Positions 1 through 9,290 of a stretch of DNA of 64,000 nucleotides are shown here, in pieces. Source of the stretch: Denitrificimonas caeni. Its GTDB lineage: Bacteria > Pseudomonadota > Gammaproteobacteria > Pseudomonadales > Pseudomonadaceae. How positions within the stretch are numbered: the stretch's first letter is position 1; every line of letters starts with the position of its first letter. Location: the NCBI RefSeq assembly GCF_905120345.1, contig NZ_CAJHOA010000005.1:201574-265573 (forward strand), in the 5' to 3' direction. The position numbers and the translations under genes are program-made. The notes beneath the pieces were generated by a model. It was not told the DNA's origin. It made no database searches and saw only the letters and a program-made list of their open reading frames with translations.

Positions 1-654
1 ATGTTGGACAGTGCGGCGGGTGAGTACCTGCATAAAATGGGCTTGCCAGAAGTTGACTTCAACTCGTACGCAACCCACCGTGGTGATCACCTTACTGCAC
101 AACGTGCTACTTTTGCTAACCCAAAACTGTTTAACGAAATGGTCTTGGATGAGCAAGGTAATGTTCGTCAAGGTTCATTAGCGCGCATTGAGCCGGAAGG
201 TAAAGTGACCCGCATGTGGGAAGCGATTGAAGCCTATATGGAGCGCAAACAGCCGCTGATTATTGTTGCCGGTGCTGACTATGGTCAGGGTTCATCACGT
301 GACTGGGCTGCGAAAGGCGTGCGTTTGGCCGGTGTTGAAGTGATTGCTGCTGAAGGTTTTGAGCGTATTCACCGTACCAACCTCGTCGGTATGGGTGTCT
401 TACCGCTGCAATTTGCCGAAGGCACCACACGTAAAACATTGGGCCTTGATGGTACTGAAACCTACGATGTAGAAGGTGAGTTGAAACCAGGTAACACTAT
501 GACGCTAGTGATCACGCGTCGCAACGGTGAAATCGTGCGTGTGCCGATGCTAAGTCGTCTGGATACCGCTGCTGAGCTGGTTGTCTATCAAGCAGGCGGT
601 GTTTTACAACGCTTTGCTCAAGAGTTCTTGGCTTCAGAAGCTACCAGTGCCTAA
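1..654 (+). CDS. acnD: 2-methylisocitrate dehydratase AcnD, C-terminal part (runs off the left edge)
   Basis: This is the last 217 residues of an aconitase-superfamily enzyme. The fragment has the aconitase swivel-domain signature GADYGQGSSRDWAAKG (about residues 91-106) and the IHRTNLVGMGVLPL segment, in which the Arg and Ser residues contact the substrate. The ATG at position 1 is an internal Met, because full proteins have about 860 residues. AcnD rather than AcnA/AcnB is inferred from the prpF gene 123 bp downstream; AcnD and PrpF together replace PrpD in the 2-methylcitrate cycle for propionate breakdown. The Fe-S ligands lie outside the window and cannot be checked. Confidence 0.9.
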   Translation: MLDSAAGEYLHKMGLPEVDFNSYATHRGDHLTAQRATFANPKLFNEMVLDEQGNVRQGSLARIEPEGKVTRMWEAIEAYMERKQPLIIVAGADYGQGSSRDWAAKGVRLAGVEVIAAEGFERIHRTNLVGMGVLPLQFAEGTTRKTLGLDGTETYDVEGELKPGNTMTLVITRRNGEIVRVPMLSRLDTAAELVVYQAGGVLQRFAQEFLASEATSA

Positions 655-673
655 CGCACGTTAAAGCATGACC

Positions 674-715
674 TAACCCGCTAAGCGAGTGCACCTTGTT
701 TAGCGGGTTATTATT
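674..715 (+). terminator. hairpin after acnD
   Basis: Eleven-base perfect arms (674-684 and 700-710, TAACCCGCTAA/TTAGCGGGTTA) with a 15-nt loop, followed by a T-rich but broken tail. It could end or attenuate transcription between acnD and prpF, or act as an mRNA-stabilising hairpin inside the operon. Confidence 0.5.
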
Positions 716-777
716 TTCTGCCGGTAGCATCTTTGCGACCGCTATTATTCCTATTGTTAGATTAGGGAGATTCCTCT

Positions 778-1965
778 ATGAGTCAGGTCCCACAAATTAA
801 AATCCCCGCGACGTATATGCGCGGCGGCACCAGTAAAGGTGTGTTCTTCCGTATTGATGACTTACCCGAAGCGGCGCAGCAGCCGGGTGCTGCGCGCGAT
901 GCCTTGTTACTGCGGGTCATCGGCAGTCCTGACCCTTATGGTAAGCAAACCGATGGCATGGGCGGCGCCACCTCTAGCACCAGTAAAACGGTACTGTTGG
1001 CAAAAAGCAGTCAGGCTGAGCATGATGTTGACTACTTATTTGGCCAAGTCTCCATTGATAAACCCTTTGTCGATTGGAGCGGTAACTGCGGTAACTTAAC
1101 CGCTGCGGTCGGCTCCTTTGCTATTTCTAACGGTTTAGTCGCTGCCGATAAGATTCCGCAAAACGGTATCTGCACCGTGCGTATTTGGCAGGTCAATATT
1201 GAAAAAACCATTATTGCCCATGTACCAATTACCAATGGTGAAGTGCAAGAAACTGGTGATTTTGAGTTGGATGGTGTGACTTTTCCAGCGGCTGAAGTGC
1301 AGATTGAGTTTCTCGATCCAGCGGATGGTGACGGTGATGATGCGGCGATGTTCCCTACTGGTAATGTCGTTGATGATCTCGAAGTTCCAGGCGTTGGCAC
1401 TTTAAAAGCAACTTTAATCAATGCGGGTATTCCAACCATTTTCGTCAATGCCGAAGATATTGGTTACAGCGGTACTGAGCTGCAGTCAGCGATTAATAGT
1501 GACAAAGCCGCGCTGGCTAAGTTTGAGCTGATCCGCTCCTATGGCGCAGTAAAGATGGGCCTGATCAAGGATGTTGCTGAGGCTGCTGCACGTCAGCACA
1601 CGCCGAAAGTGGCCTTTGTTGCAGCGCCTGCCAGCTATACAGCGTCCAGTGGTAAAGAAATCAAAGCGGCTGATATTGATGTGCTGGTGCGTGCGCTATC
1701 CATGGGGCAACTGCATCACGCGATGATGGGTACCGCAGCTGTGGCGATCGGTACTGCAGCAGCGATTCCAGGCACTTTGGTTAATCTCGCTGCCGGTGGG
1801 GAAGACCGTCAAGCAGTGAACTTTGGCCATCCGTCTGGTACCTTGCGTGTCGGTGCTGAAGCCGCGCAAGAAAACGGTAAGTGGGTGGTGAAAAAAGCCA
1901 TTATGAGTCGCAGTGCACGCGTCTTGATGGAAGGCTGGGTGCGTATTCCTGGTGATACGTTCTAA
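778..1965 (+). CDS. prpF: 2-methylaconitate cis-trans isomerase PrpF
   Basis: 395 residues, full length for PrpF. It begins with the PrpF family motif TYMRGGTSKGVFFR (residues 12-25) and contains the DWSGNCGNLTAAVGSFA motif (about residues 99-115), in which the Cys/Lys region forms the active site of the DAP-epimerase-like fold. PrpF isomerises trans- to cis-2-methylaconitate made by AcnD, so the pair completes the AcnD-type methylcitrate route. A TTAGGGAGATT ribosome site lies just before the ATG. A strong terminator follows the stop, which marks this as the last gene of the prp operon. Confidence 0.95.
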   Translation: MSQVPQIKIPATYMRGGTSKGVFFRIDDLPEAAQQPGAARDALLLRVIGSPDPYGKQTDGMGGATSSTSKTVLLAKSSQAEHDVDYLFGQVSIDKPFVDWSGNCGNLTAAVGSFAISNGLVAADKIPQNGICTVRIWQVNIEKTIIAHVPITNGEVQETGDFELDGVTFPAAEVQIEFLDPADGDGDDAAMFPTGNVVDDLEVPGVGTLKATLINAGIPTIFVNAEDIGYSGTELQSAINSDKAALAKFELIRSYGAVKMGLIKDVAEAAARQHTPKVAFVAAPASYTASSGKEIKAADIDVLVRALSMGQLHHAMMGTAAVAIGTAAAIPGTLVNLAAGGEDRQAVNFGHPSGTLRVGAEAAQENGKWVVKKAIMSRSARVLMEGWVRIPGDTF

Positions 1966-1993
1966 GTTTGATTGCTAACAGTGTGGCAATTTT

Positions 1994-2018
1994 AAGCGCT
2001 CTTTATGAGCGCTTTTTT
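1994..2018 (+). terminator. rho-independent terminator of the prp operon
   Basis: Eight-base perfect stem AAGCGCTC/GAGCGCTT (1994-2001, 2007-2014), a 5-nt loop and an uninterrupted T tract directly after the stem, 29 bp past the prpF stop. Confidence 0.88.
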
Positions 2019-2183
2019 GTGGGAGCGCTACACGCTTAATCAACACGATTGCTCCAAGAGCTGCTGTCAACGGAATGCATGATCTAGCAGCAATGAGCAA
2101 CAACGTTGTGATAGCCGGAGAGGGGTGTGTTTAAGCCTGCCGGATATAGTCAGCAGACTTAAACAAGCGTTAGAGCATTTTAG

Positions 2184-3149
2184 TTATTGTATGGGAAATA
2201 ACTTTTCCGAAAACTTCACATACCAAGCGGCTGATTGCACTTGGATAATGTAGGCCAAGGCAATCAGCAGCGCAGCTTGTGCGCCGGCTTCACCGAAAGC
2301 TGTCATTGATAGCGCTAAGGCAATTGATAAGTTACGCATCACCGTACCGTAGACTAAAGCAATGCCGTCACCGCGGTTTAAACGTTTTTTAGCAATCAGT
2401 GTACTGACCACGTAGTTGATCGCATACAGCAACAACAGTGGAATTAATAAGCGCAGGATGAGACTCGGTGACTGCAGTAGAGAGGGGCCTTTAAGTGCCA
2501 TCGCTACAAAAACAATACCCAATACGCCTAAGCTCGAAAAAGGTGGGAATTTAGGGGCGTATTTTTTCTGAAAACCTTCAACGCCATGTTTACGTACCAG
2601 CAGCGTGCGGGTGATTTGTCCGGCAATTAAAGGAATCGCGATAAATAGTAAAATCTGTTGGAAGACAACTAATAATTGCACTGGGATGTCAGAACCCAGT
2701 AGAAATTTTACATAAAAAGGTGTCAGTACTGAACCTAAAAATAAACCAATAATGGTGAGCTTAATAGCGGCGGGTAAATTGCCTTTGGCAAAGCCTGTCC
2801 AAGAAATGGTCATACCGCTGGTAGGTAATAAGGCCGCTAATAATAAGCCTAGTGCTAATGCTGGCTGCTCAGTAAAGAATATTCGTCCCAACATATAGGC
2901 GACAAAGGGAATAAATAAAAAGTTAATGGCTATCGCCCACAACTGTACAGCGTTATCACCGCCGACTAATAGCTGCTTAGGCTTGATACCCACCATCATT
3001 GGATACACCATTAAGATCGTCAGTGGTGCAATTAAAACGCTTAAACTTTCTGTTTGCAAGGCCAGTCCAGCAACCAAGCCAAGTAATAAAAATAACGGTA
3101 TGCTCAAGCTCAGATTCTTGCTTAACCAAGTGATGTATTTCATATCCAA
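2184..3149 (-). CDS. BASS/ACR3-superfamily transporter
   Basis: 321-residue integral membrane protein with about ten hydrophobic segments and almost no soluble regions, matching the bile acid:sodium symporter / ACR3 arsenite permease fold. The segment LLPTSGMTISWTGFA (about residues 106-120) lines up with the ACR3 TM4 motif. The Cys conserved in true ACR3 arsenite exporters is Ser here, so arsenite export is doubtful. The substrate could be an organic anion. No arsR or arsC is nearby. The start at 3149 (MDMKYI) is preferred; the Met two codons later is also possible. Confidence 0.75.
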   Translation of the reverse strand: MDMKYITWLSKNLSLSIPLFLLLGLVAGLALQTESLSVLIAPLTILMVYPMMVGIKPKQLLVGGDNAVQLWAIAINFLFIPFVAYMLGRIFFTEQPALALGLLLAALLPTSGMTISWTGFAKGNLPAAIKLTIIGLFLGSVLTPFYVKFLLGSDIPVQLLVVFQQILLFIAIPLIAGQITRTLLVRKHGVEGFQKKYAPKFPPFSSLGVLGIVFVAMALKGPSLLQSPSLILRLLIPLLLLYAINYVVSTLIAKKRLNRGDGIALVYGTVMRNLSIALALSMTAFGEAGAQAALLIALAYIIQVQSAAWYVKFSEKLFPIQ

Positions 3150-3388
3150 CCCCGTGATGCATTGCTACACCAGTCAAAACTGAATAAGCAGGTCAATAAA
3201 GATACAGTATACAACTATATAAAGTATCTGCGAGCCCTTCTTCAGTAAATAGCAGAGTTAAGCTGATAGTCATCTACTGTGACGGTGTTGTGCTGCGCTG
3301 CACGGGCCTCAATCTATCTATACAATACGACTCAGAGCGAGGTCAATTAGTAGACTAAGCTGCAATACCTCAGCCAGCAGTGATATAC

Positions 3389-3451
3389 ATGTTATGTATT
3401 GCTGCGATACTTGGATCACTCACTTTATTCTTAACCTGTTTGGTGCCCTGA
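3389..3451 (+). other. signal-peptide-like leader ending in TGA, in frame with the methyltransferase
   Basis: From an ATG at 3389, twenty codons read MLCIAAILGSLTLFLTCLVP, a short hydrophobic stretch resembling a Sec signal peptide, and then meet TGA at 3449-3451. The next codon, in the same frame, begins the methyltransferase reading frame. Homologues of this methyltransferase (recalled, not searched) usually carry an N-terminal signal peptide. The leader therefore looks like the original N-terminus split off by one nonsense codon. No strong ribosome site precedes 3389. Confidence 0.45.
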
Positions 3452-4237
3452 TTGTTTACTGATTTGTTGTTTGAAGAAGGATTTACCGAGGTGGATGCTG
3501 AACTGGATGTTATTTTTGTGCCAACTGATGAGTTGGTTGTGGAAGCCATGCTGAAAATGGCTGCAGTGACCCGGCATGATGTGCTGTATGACCTTGGTTG
3601 TGGTGATGGTCGCATTGTCGTTGCCGCAGCGATGGAGCGTGAAGCACGGGCGGTGGGTGTTGATATGGACCCACGTCGTATTGCTGAAGCCAATGCGTTA
3701 GCAGAAATGGTCAGTGTTGAGCATCGTGTTGAATTTATCCAAGACGATTTGCTGACTGTTGATTTTAGTGATGCCACAGTGGTCACACTCTATTTACTGC
3801 CATCACTGAACGTGAGACTTAAAGCACGGATTTTGACTGAACTCAAACCCGGTACACGTATTATTGCTCATGCCTTTAATATGGGGCGCTGGAAGCCTGA
3901 TGCAAAACGTGCGTTTGGCGGCATCTATCTTTATAAATGGTATGTCCCCGCGCCAGTGCAAGGCACTTGGGAGTGGCTCAGTGCTGACGGAAAGCTCTAT
4001 CGTGTGGTCTTACAGCAAGCGTTTCAAATGCTCAGTGGGCAAGCTTGGATCGACGGTGAGCCTGCGCAATTACTTGACGCTAAGATGCAAGGGGAGCGCG
4101 TACACTTAACTATTCAAGGCGCTGATGCTAATGATGCCGAAGAGGCTGAATTATTTATATCCTGTTACCAAGACGGCTATTTGTTGCCTGCGGTCGGTAG
4201 TAAACAGGTCTCTGCAGGTGTCAGGGTAGCAGAGTAA
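3452..4237 (+). CDS. class I SAM-dependent methyltransferase, possibly a nonsense-split exported form
   Basis: About 260 residues. The segment ELDVIFVPTDELVVEAML precedes motif I VLYDLGCGDGRIV (residues 47-59). It is followed by the acidic motif VGVDMDP and by VVTLYLLPSLN, the DxxY-like post-II region of Rossmann methyltransferases. The C-terminal 100 residues are a separate, unrecognised domain. No ATG serves as start: the reading frame opens right after a TGA with TTG codons at 3452, 3464 and 3467 and a GTG near 3491. The substrate is unknown. The upstream leader (3389-3451) is in frame, so the gene may be a recent pseudogene, a readthrough case, or a cytoplasmic version. Confidence 0.6.
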   Translation: MFTDLLFEEGFTEVDAELDVIFVPTDELVVEAMLKMAAVTRHDVLYDLGCGDGRIVVAAAMEREARAVGVDMDPRRIAEANALAEMVSVEHRVEFIQDDLLTVDFSDATVVTLYLLPSLNVRLKARILTELKPGTRIIAHAFNMGRWKPDAKRAFGGIYLYKWYVPAPVQGTWEWLSADGKLYRVVLQQAFQMLSGQAWIDGEPAQLLDAKMQGERVHLTIQGADANDAEEAELFISCYQDGYLLPAVGSKQVSAGVRVAE

Positions 4238-4262
4238 CGTGCAAGCTTTGCTCTTTGAAGCG

Positions 4263-4305
4263 TATCAGAGCGTCCGCTAATATTGCCTTAGCGGACGCTC
4301 TGATA
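4263..4305. repeat. 18-bp perfect inverted repeat between convergent genes
   Basis: Arms 4263-4280 and 4288-4305 are perfect complements around a 7-nt loop, giving a very stable hairpin on either strand. There is no T tract on the plus side. It lies 25 bp past the methyltransferase stop and just before the stop of the convergent small membrane protein, so a bidirectional terminator or transcript-end barrier is the simplest reading. Confidence 0.6.
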
Positions 4306-4314
4306 TGGTACGAC

Positions 4315-4482
4315 TCAAAACGTCGCGCAATGCCCACCTGATGGCGCTTGGCCTGAGCCAATAGCTATGATGGGTGCTTCTAAGCGTAGGTTAACCGGCT
4401 GTGAACTGTGCCAGTCCCAGACAAAGAAACCAGCCAGTAGTGTCCAAAACACCACGATACGTAAGCTGCTTAATGTATTCAT
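4315..4482 (-). CDS. small single-span membrane protein after YeeE/YedE
   Basis: 56 residues from MNTLSSLRIVVFWTLLAGFF: one hydrophobic segment (about residues 7-22), then a polar tail ending in GQAPSGGHCATF with one Cys. The start at 4482 lies 1 bp after the transporter stop (TGA 4484-4486); an alternative ATG at 4494 would overlap it by 11 bp. Tight linkage suggests an accessory subunit or a co-expressed membrane protein of the transporter. I do not recognise the family. Confidence 0.55.
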   Translation of the reverse strand: MNTLSSLRIVVFWTLLAGFFVWDWHSSQPVNLRLEAPIIAIGSGQAPSGGHCATF

Positions 4483-4483
4483 A

Positions 4484-5575
4484 TCAGTATCCATAGTAAC
4501 GGCGAATACGTACACCGATCAGAGAGCCTAAGAATGCCATGACCACCCAGATCCAGCCATGGATACTGCCGGTGGAAATACCGCTGACCATCGCGCCAAC
4601 GTTACAGCCGAAGGCTAAACGTGAGCTATAACCCAGCAAGAAACCAGCAATAATGCCGACAATCCATTGCTGAGTATTCAGTTTGTTGGTTTTTCCGGAT
4701 TTATTCCGTGAGAAAATCCACAAGGCTCCGGCCAAAATACCGATATTAGTAATTGAAGTCAGGTCTAAAAATACTGACTGCTGGAGTGCAGTTGCGTTAA
4801 CCGACTGACTCCAAAAGGCATTAGTGGTTGGATCAAATAGGTTGCCTGCTTGAGCAATTTTTGCCGCCCACAAGCCAAAGCCATAGACCACGCCCCAAGG
4901 CTTGCCAGCAATCACTAAGATCAGTACGGCTAATATTGCAATCAATACCGCGCCAATGATTAAGTTTTTATTTAATAAGTTACGCGGCACGCCACTGGTT
5001 TTTGACCACCACCACGCCGCGAGACCGATTAAAATCAAACCCAAATAAGTCAGTCCTAACGCACCGCCTAAGCCAACTTCTTCGACTAAACCAATCGGTT
5101 GCACATGCCCCAGGTCAAGCCACCAGCCTAAGTGCGCTGAGCCTAAGAAGCTGCCCAAAGCAAACACTGGCAAAATAGCCATATTTAGTGGAATACCTAA
5201 GCCTGCTTTATACAAGGTGCCGGAACCGCAACCGTCAGCAATTTGCATTGCGCCACCAAACACCAACGCACCGACTAACAAGCTGATACTCGGTGGACCT
5301 AAAGCAGCACTGAGTTCGCTTGGGAAACTGGCCAGCAACGGCATGGAAAAAGCTGCAGCAACCGCCAGTAAGAGTAATTGTGCGAATACACCGCTGGCAT
5401 CACGCTGTTCGATCAAGTTACGCCAGCCGGTGGTAAAGCCAAAGCGCGCACCGGCTAATACAGCACCTAAACCAATACCGACCAAAAATAGCAGGCTTTG
5501 TCGTACTGAAACAAACCAAAATAAAAAGACTGCAAAGATGGCAAAAACCAAGGTTAACGCAAGACGATTTTTCAT
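4484..5575 (-). CDS. YeeE/YedE-family thiosulfate/sulfur transporter
   Basis: 363 residues with about nine to ten membrane segments. Two family-typical Cys/Gly loops are visible: MQIADGCGSGTLYKAGLG (about residue 110) and RLAFGCNVGAMVSG (about residue 320). In thiosulfate importers of the TsuA type the Cys residues in such loops relay thiosulfate through the pore. It follows the rhodanese gene by 1 bp, so they are one operon. No TusA/YeeD-type partner is seen. The substrate assignment (thiosulfate) is from the family and the neighbour, not proven. Confidence 0.85.
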   Translation of the reverse strand: MKNRLALTLVFAIFAVFLFWFVSVRQSLLFLVGIGLGAVLAGARFGFTTGWRNLIEQRDASGVFAQLLLLAVAAAFSMPLLASFPSELSAALGPPSISLLVGALVFGGAMQIADGCGSGTLYKAGLGIPLNMAILPVFALGSFLGSAHLGWWLDLGHVQPIGLVEEVGLGGALGLTYLGLILIGLAAWWWSKTSGVPRNLLNKNLIIGAVLIAILAVLILVIAGKPWGVVYGFGLWAAKIAQAGNLFDPTTNAFWSQSVNATALQQSVFLDLTSITNIGILAGALWIFSRNKSGKTNKLNTQQWIVGIIAGFLLGYSSRLAFGCNVGAMVSGISTGSIHGWIWVVMAFLGSLIGVRIRRYYGY

Positions 5576-5576
5576 G

Positions 5577-6521
5577 TTATTCGTTCACCAGCTTGGAAAA
5601 CTTGGCTTGCAGTTGTTCAAAGCGACTTGGAGTATTGGCCATTGGTAAGCTTTCTTTGGCTTGCGTCCATTCTGCTAACGAAGCAGGGTACAAACGTACA
5701 TCCTTTAAACCAGCCAGCTCCGATAAGACAAACCAGTTGGTCGCCGCCCAGTGTCCCGTGTTGCAAAAAGAGACGGTTTCTTCTGCTTGATCTAAATCTT
5801 GGTTACGCACGAGTTCTTTAATTTCTGCAACAGGGCGAATGCGCGTGTCATTTTGATTAAACCATTGCCCAAACGGCGTGTTTTGCGCAGTCGCAATAGT
5901 ACCACCGGTGCTGGCTGTTGGTGCTTTGACTTGACCCTGATAGAAAAGTGGCGGACGCGCATCCAGTAGCTGGTAGTGGTTGTCGTGTTGAGTGATTTTG
6001 TCTAAGAGTTCATCTTTGAAAATCACCAACTTAGGATTGCTTTGCACCTTCAGTTGGCTGGCTTGCACTGGTGTTGTGTCGCTGACCAGCGTTTGCTGCC
6101 ACTGCTGCAAACCACCATTGAGAATGCTTAAATCGGTTAAACCTAAGTATTTTAGCGTCCAATAAACACGTGCTGCCGCACCGAAATCGGTTTCATCAGC
6201 ACCGCTGGAGTACACCACAATAGGCTGTTGATGAGTTAAACCCAGTTTTTGTAGCAGTTGTTCAAAGTAAGCATTGTCAGCGAGCTGTCCAGGGTTATCC
6301 GCTGGGCCACGCCATTGTCCGTAAGGCGCTGACAGAGCACCAGGGATATGCCCTGCGGCATAGTCTTCTGGGCTACGAATATCAATAAGCTGCAATTGGG
6401 GATGAGTGCTGAGCGCTTCATTTAACGCTTGTGCTTCGATTAAGGGCTGGTAGGTCGCCGCTTGTGCGTTGCTAAATAATGCGCATAAAAAAAACGCCAT
6501 GTAGGCGTATATATGTTTCAT
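5577..6521 (-). CDS. exported double-rhodanese sulfurtransferase
   Basis: 314 residues from MKHIYAYMAFFLCALFSNAQA, a clear signal peptide, so it acts in the periplasm. The start at 6521 is chosen because TAGGAG lies 8 nt upstream; the frame extends further but without a ribosome site. Two rhodanese domains are present (about residues 27-145 and 165-285). The N-terminal one has YSSG where the catalytic loop should be, without Cys. The C-terminal one has the active loop FCNTGHWAA with Cys253. It probably moves sulfane sulfur from thiosulfate in concert with the YeeE/YedE transporter encoded directly behind it. Confidence 0.88.
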   Translation of the reverse strand: MKHIYAYMAFFLCALFSNAQAATYQPLIEAQALNEALSTHPQLQLIDIRSPEDYAAGHIPGALSAPYGQWRGPADNPGQLADNAYFEQLLQKLGLTHQQPIVVYSSGADETDFGAAARVYWTLKYLGLTDLSILNGGLQQWQQTLVSDTTPVQASQLKVQSNPKLVIFKDELLDKITQHDNHYQLLDARPPLFYQGQVKAPTASTGGTIATAQNTPFGQWFNQNDTRIRPVAEIKELVRNQDLDQAEETVSFCNTGHWAATNWFVLSELAGLKDVRLYPASLAEWTQAKESLPMANTPSRFEQLQAKFSKLVNE

Positions 6522-6771
6522 AGCGATAACTCCTAGATCTGTGACGTAATAATGGCACATAGTGCGCTGATGCAAAAGGAATGATTTGCTATATGGTTAT
6601 ATAGAAGCTGTTCTTTATAACTTAATATTTAGTGTGGCTGCGTGTAATGCATGCCGTACAGGCTTGGTAGGGGTGGGATAAGAGGGTCTAGAGATAGAGG
6701 GCTGGTTAAGAGTATTGCTTGGGTAATAATACACCTGCACGCCTGGATTAGACGTGCAGGTGGGGAAGCGC

Positions 6772-9138
6772 TTAGTTGTTTTCCGCGAGGAAGAACCACG
6801 TATCCAGGACTGAGTCTGGATTGAGGGAAACGCTTTCGATACCTTGCTCCATTAACCAACGAGCCAGATCGGGGTGATCAGAGGGTCCTTGGCCGCAAAT
6901 ACCAATGTATTTACCCGCTTTATTACAGGCTTGAATGGCCATTGATAGCAGTTTTTTAACCGCTGGGTCACGTTCATCAAACAGGTGAGCGATCACCCCT
7001 GAGTCACGGTCCAGACCCAAGGTCAGCTGGGTCATATCGTTGGAACCAATCGAGAAACCATCAAAGTGCTCAAGGAACTCATCGGCTAACAACGCATTGG
7101 ATGGTAATTCGCACATCATGATTAAACGTAAACCGTTTTCGCCACGTTTAAGGCCATACTCTTCGAGTAAACTGACCACTTGCGCCGCTTCGTTGACAGT
7201 GCGCACAAACGGCACCATCAGCTCAACGTTGGTTAACCCCATCACATCACGTACACGCTTCATCGCACGGCATTCCAGCTCGAAGCAATCACGGAATGAT
7301 TCGCTGATATAGCGTGAGGCACCACGGAAGCCCAACATTGGGTTCTCTTCGGTAGGCTCATAGAGCTTGCCACCAATCAGGTTGGCGTATTCGTTGGATT
7401 TAAAGTCAGACAAACGCACAATGACTTTTTTCGGCCAGAACGCTGCTGCTAAAGTACTGACGCCTTCAACCAGCTTGTCGACATAGAAATCAATCGGGCT
7501 GGCATAACCAGCAATGCGTTTTTCAATACTGTCTTGTAAATCGCTCGGTAAGCTATTGAAGTTCAGCAGTGCTTTCGGGTGGACACCAATCATGCGATTG
7601 ATAATAAACTCAAGACGCGCTAAACCCACGCCTTCGTTCGGCAGTTGGGCAAAATCAAAGGCACGATCAGGGTTACCGACGTTCATCATGATTTTGAACG
7701 ACAAATCAGGCATGGCATCCACAGAATTGGTGCGGATATCAAAATTCAGTTCGCCTTCAAAGACATAACCGGTATCGCCTTCAGCGCAGGATACGGTGAC
7801 ACCTTGGCCGTCTTTTAGTAATGCCGTGGCATTGCCGCAACCAACGACCGCTGGAATGCCGAGTTCACGGGCAATAATCGCCGCGTGACAAGTACGGCCG
7901 CCACGGTTGGTGACAATCGCGCTGGCGCGTTTCATGACTGGCTCCCAGTCGGGGTCAGTCATATCGGAAACCAATACGTCGCCAGGCTGGACTTTGTCCA
8001 TCTCGGAGACATCATTGATGATCCGCACACGGCCGGCACCAATACGCTGACCAATGGCACGACCCTCAACGAGGACTGTACCTTGCTCTTTCAGCAAGTA
8101 GCGTTCCATCACATTGAGGTTGCTGCGGCTTTTAACGGTTTCTGGACGGGCTTGGACAATGTACAACTTGCCATCGTCACCGTCTTTGGCCCACTCGATA
8201 TCCATTGGGCAGCCATAGTGCTGCTCAATGATCACTGCTTGTTGCGCTAAGTTGCTGACTTCGGCATCGGTCAAACAAAAACGCATACGATCAGCTGGCG
8301 CGACATCAACGGTTTCAATTGATTTACCTGCGCTGGCAACCGCGCCATAAATCATTTTCAGCGCTTTACTGCCCAGGTTACGACGTAAAATCGCTGGACG
8401 ACCGGCAGCTAAGGTTTGTTTGTGTACATAAAATTCGTCAGGGTTAACTGCGCCCTGTACGACTGTTTCACCAAGGCCGTAGGCACCGGTGATAAACACT
8501 ACATCACGGAAACCAGATTCTGTGTCAAGGCTGAACATCACGCCAGCCGCTGCAGTTTCTGAGCGCACCATACGCTGCACACCGACTGATAGGGCCACAT
8601 TACGGTGGTCAAAGCCTTGGTGTACACGATAAGAAATCGCCCGGTCATTAAATAATGAGGCAAACACTTCTTTCGCTGCGCGAATAACATTATCGACACC
8701 GCGAATATTTAAAAATGTTTCTTGCTGACCCGCAAACGAGGCATCTGGCAAGTCTTCTGCGGTGGCTGAAGAGCGTACAGCAACAGCCATATTGTCATTG
8801 CCATTAGCCATTTCGGCAAAGGCGCTACGAATATCGGCATCCAGCTGTGCTGGGAAGTCGCCATCTAAAATCCATTGGCGAATTTGCGTACCAGCTTTGG
8901 CTAGCGCATTAACGTCATCAGTGTCTAAAGCATCCAGCAAGTCATGGATACGTGCATCTAGATTATTGCTATCAATAAAGTCACGGTAGGCTTGTGCGGT
9001 GGTGGCAAAGCCACCTGGAACTGAAACGCCTGCGCCTGCAAGGTTGCTGATCATCTCGCCTAGGGAGGCGTTTTTGCCCCCTACACGCTCAACATCATGG
9101 TTACCGAGCTTATCGAGGGAAACTACGTACTCAACCAA
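6772..9138 (-). CDS. ppsA: phosphoenolpyruvate synthase
   Basis: 788 residues from a TTG start ([21 protein letters not shown]). GGAGAG lies 6 nt before this TTG, while the longer in-frame extension to 9288 has no ribosome site and would run into the divergent ppsR promoter. Order: PEP/pyruvate-binding ATP-grasp domain, mobile domain with the phospho-His motif [21 protein letters not shown] (His near residue 420), and C-terminal TIM barrel with [16 protein letters not shown]. It converts pyruvate, ATP and water to PEP, AMP and phosphate for gluconeogenesis. It is divergent from ppsR, whose product controls it. Confidence 0.96.
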   Translation of the reverse strand: MVEYVVSLDKLGNHDVERVGGKNASLGEMISNLAGAGVSVPGGFATTAQAYRDFIDSNNLDARIHDLLDALDTDDVNALAKAGTQIRQWILDGDFPAQLDADIRSAFAEMANGNDNMAVAVRSSATAEDLPDASFAGQQETFLNIRGVDNVIRAAKEVFASLFNDRAISYRVHQGFDHRNVALSVGVQRMVRSETAAAGVMFSLDTESGFRDVVFITGAYGLGETVVQGAVNPDEFYVHKQTLAAGRPAILRRNLGSKALKMIYGAVASAGKSIETVDVAPADRMRFCLTDAEVSNLAQQAVIIEQHYGCPMDIEWAKDGDDGKLYIVQARPETVKSRSNLNVMERYLLKEQGTVLVEGRAIGQRIGAGRVRIINDVSEMDKVQPGDVLVSDMTDPDWEPVMKRASAIVTNRGGRTCHAAIIARELGIPAVVGCGNATALLKDGQGVTVSCAEGDTGYVFEGELNFDIRTNSVDAMPDLSFKIMMNVGNPDRAFDFAQLPNEGVGLARLEFIINRMIGVHPKALLNFNSLPSDLQDSIEKRIAGYASPIDFYVDKLVEGVSTLAAAFWPKKVIVRLSDFKSNEYANLIGGKLYEPTEENPMLGFRGASRYISESFRDCFELECRAMKRVRDVMGLTNVELMVPFVRTVNEAAQVVSLLEEYGLKRGENGLRLIMMCELPSNALLADEFLEHFDGFSIGSNDMTQLTLGLDRDSGVIAHLFDERDPAVKKLLSMAIQACNKAGKYIGICGQGPSDHPDLARWLMEQGIESVSLNPDSVLDTWFFLAENN

Positions 9139-9290
9139 GGTGATCTCTCCACGTCTGTATTGAAAAGGCCAGTGTAATCTATTGGCCTTGTTTGGGGAAA
9201 ATGGGTCACAATGTCGCCGGACAACATGTCTGGCAAAAAACCTGCCTATAATAACCGAGAACTCTTCACGACTTAAGGCTTTTGGCAATT

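Noticed and set aside
1-3. ATG at the first base as a gene start
   Set aside because: The fragment aligns with the interior of AcnD; full proteins are about four times longer.
2184-3149. Call of a true arsenite exporter (acr3)
   Set aside because: The conserved TM4 Cys is Ser and there are no ars neighbours.
3449-3451. TGA as selenocysteine codon in the methyltransferase
   Set aside because: The position is in a signal-peptide region, not at an active site, and I see no convincing SECIS hairpin directly after it.
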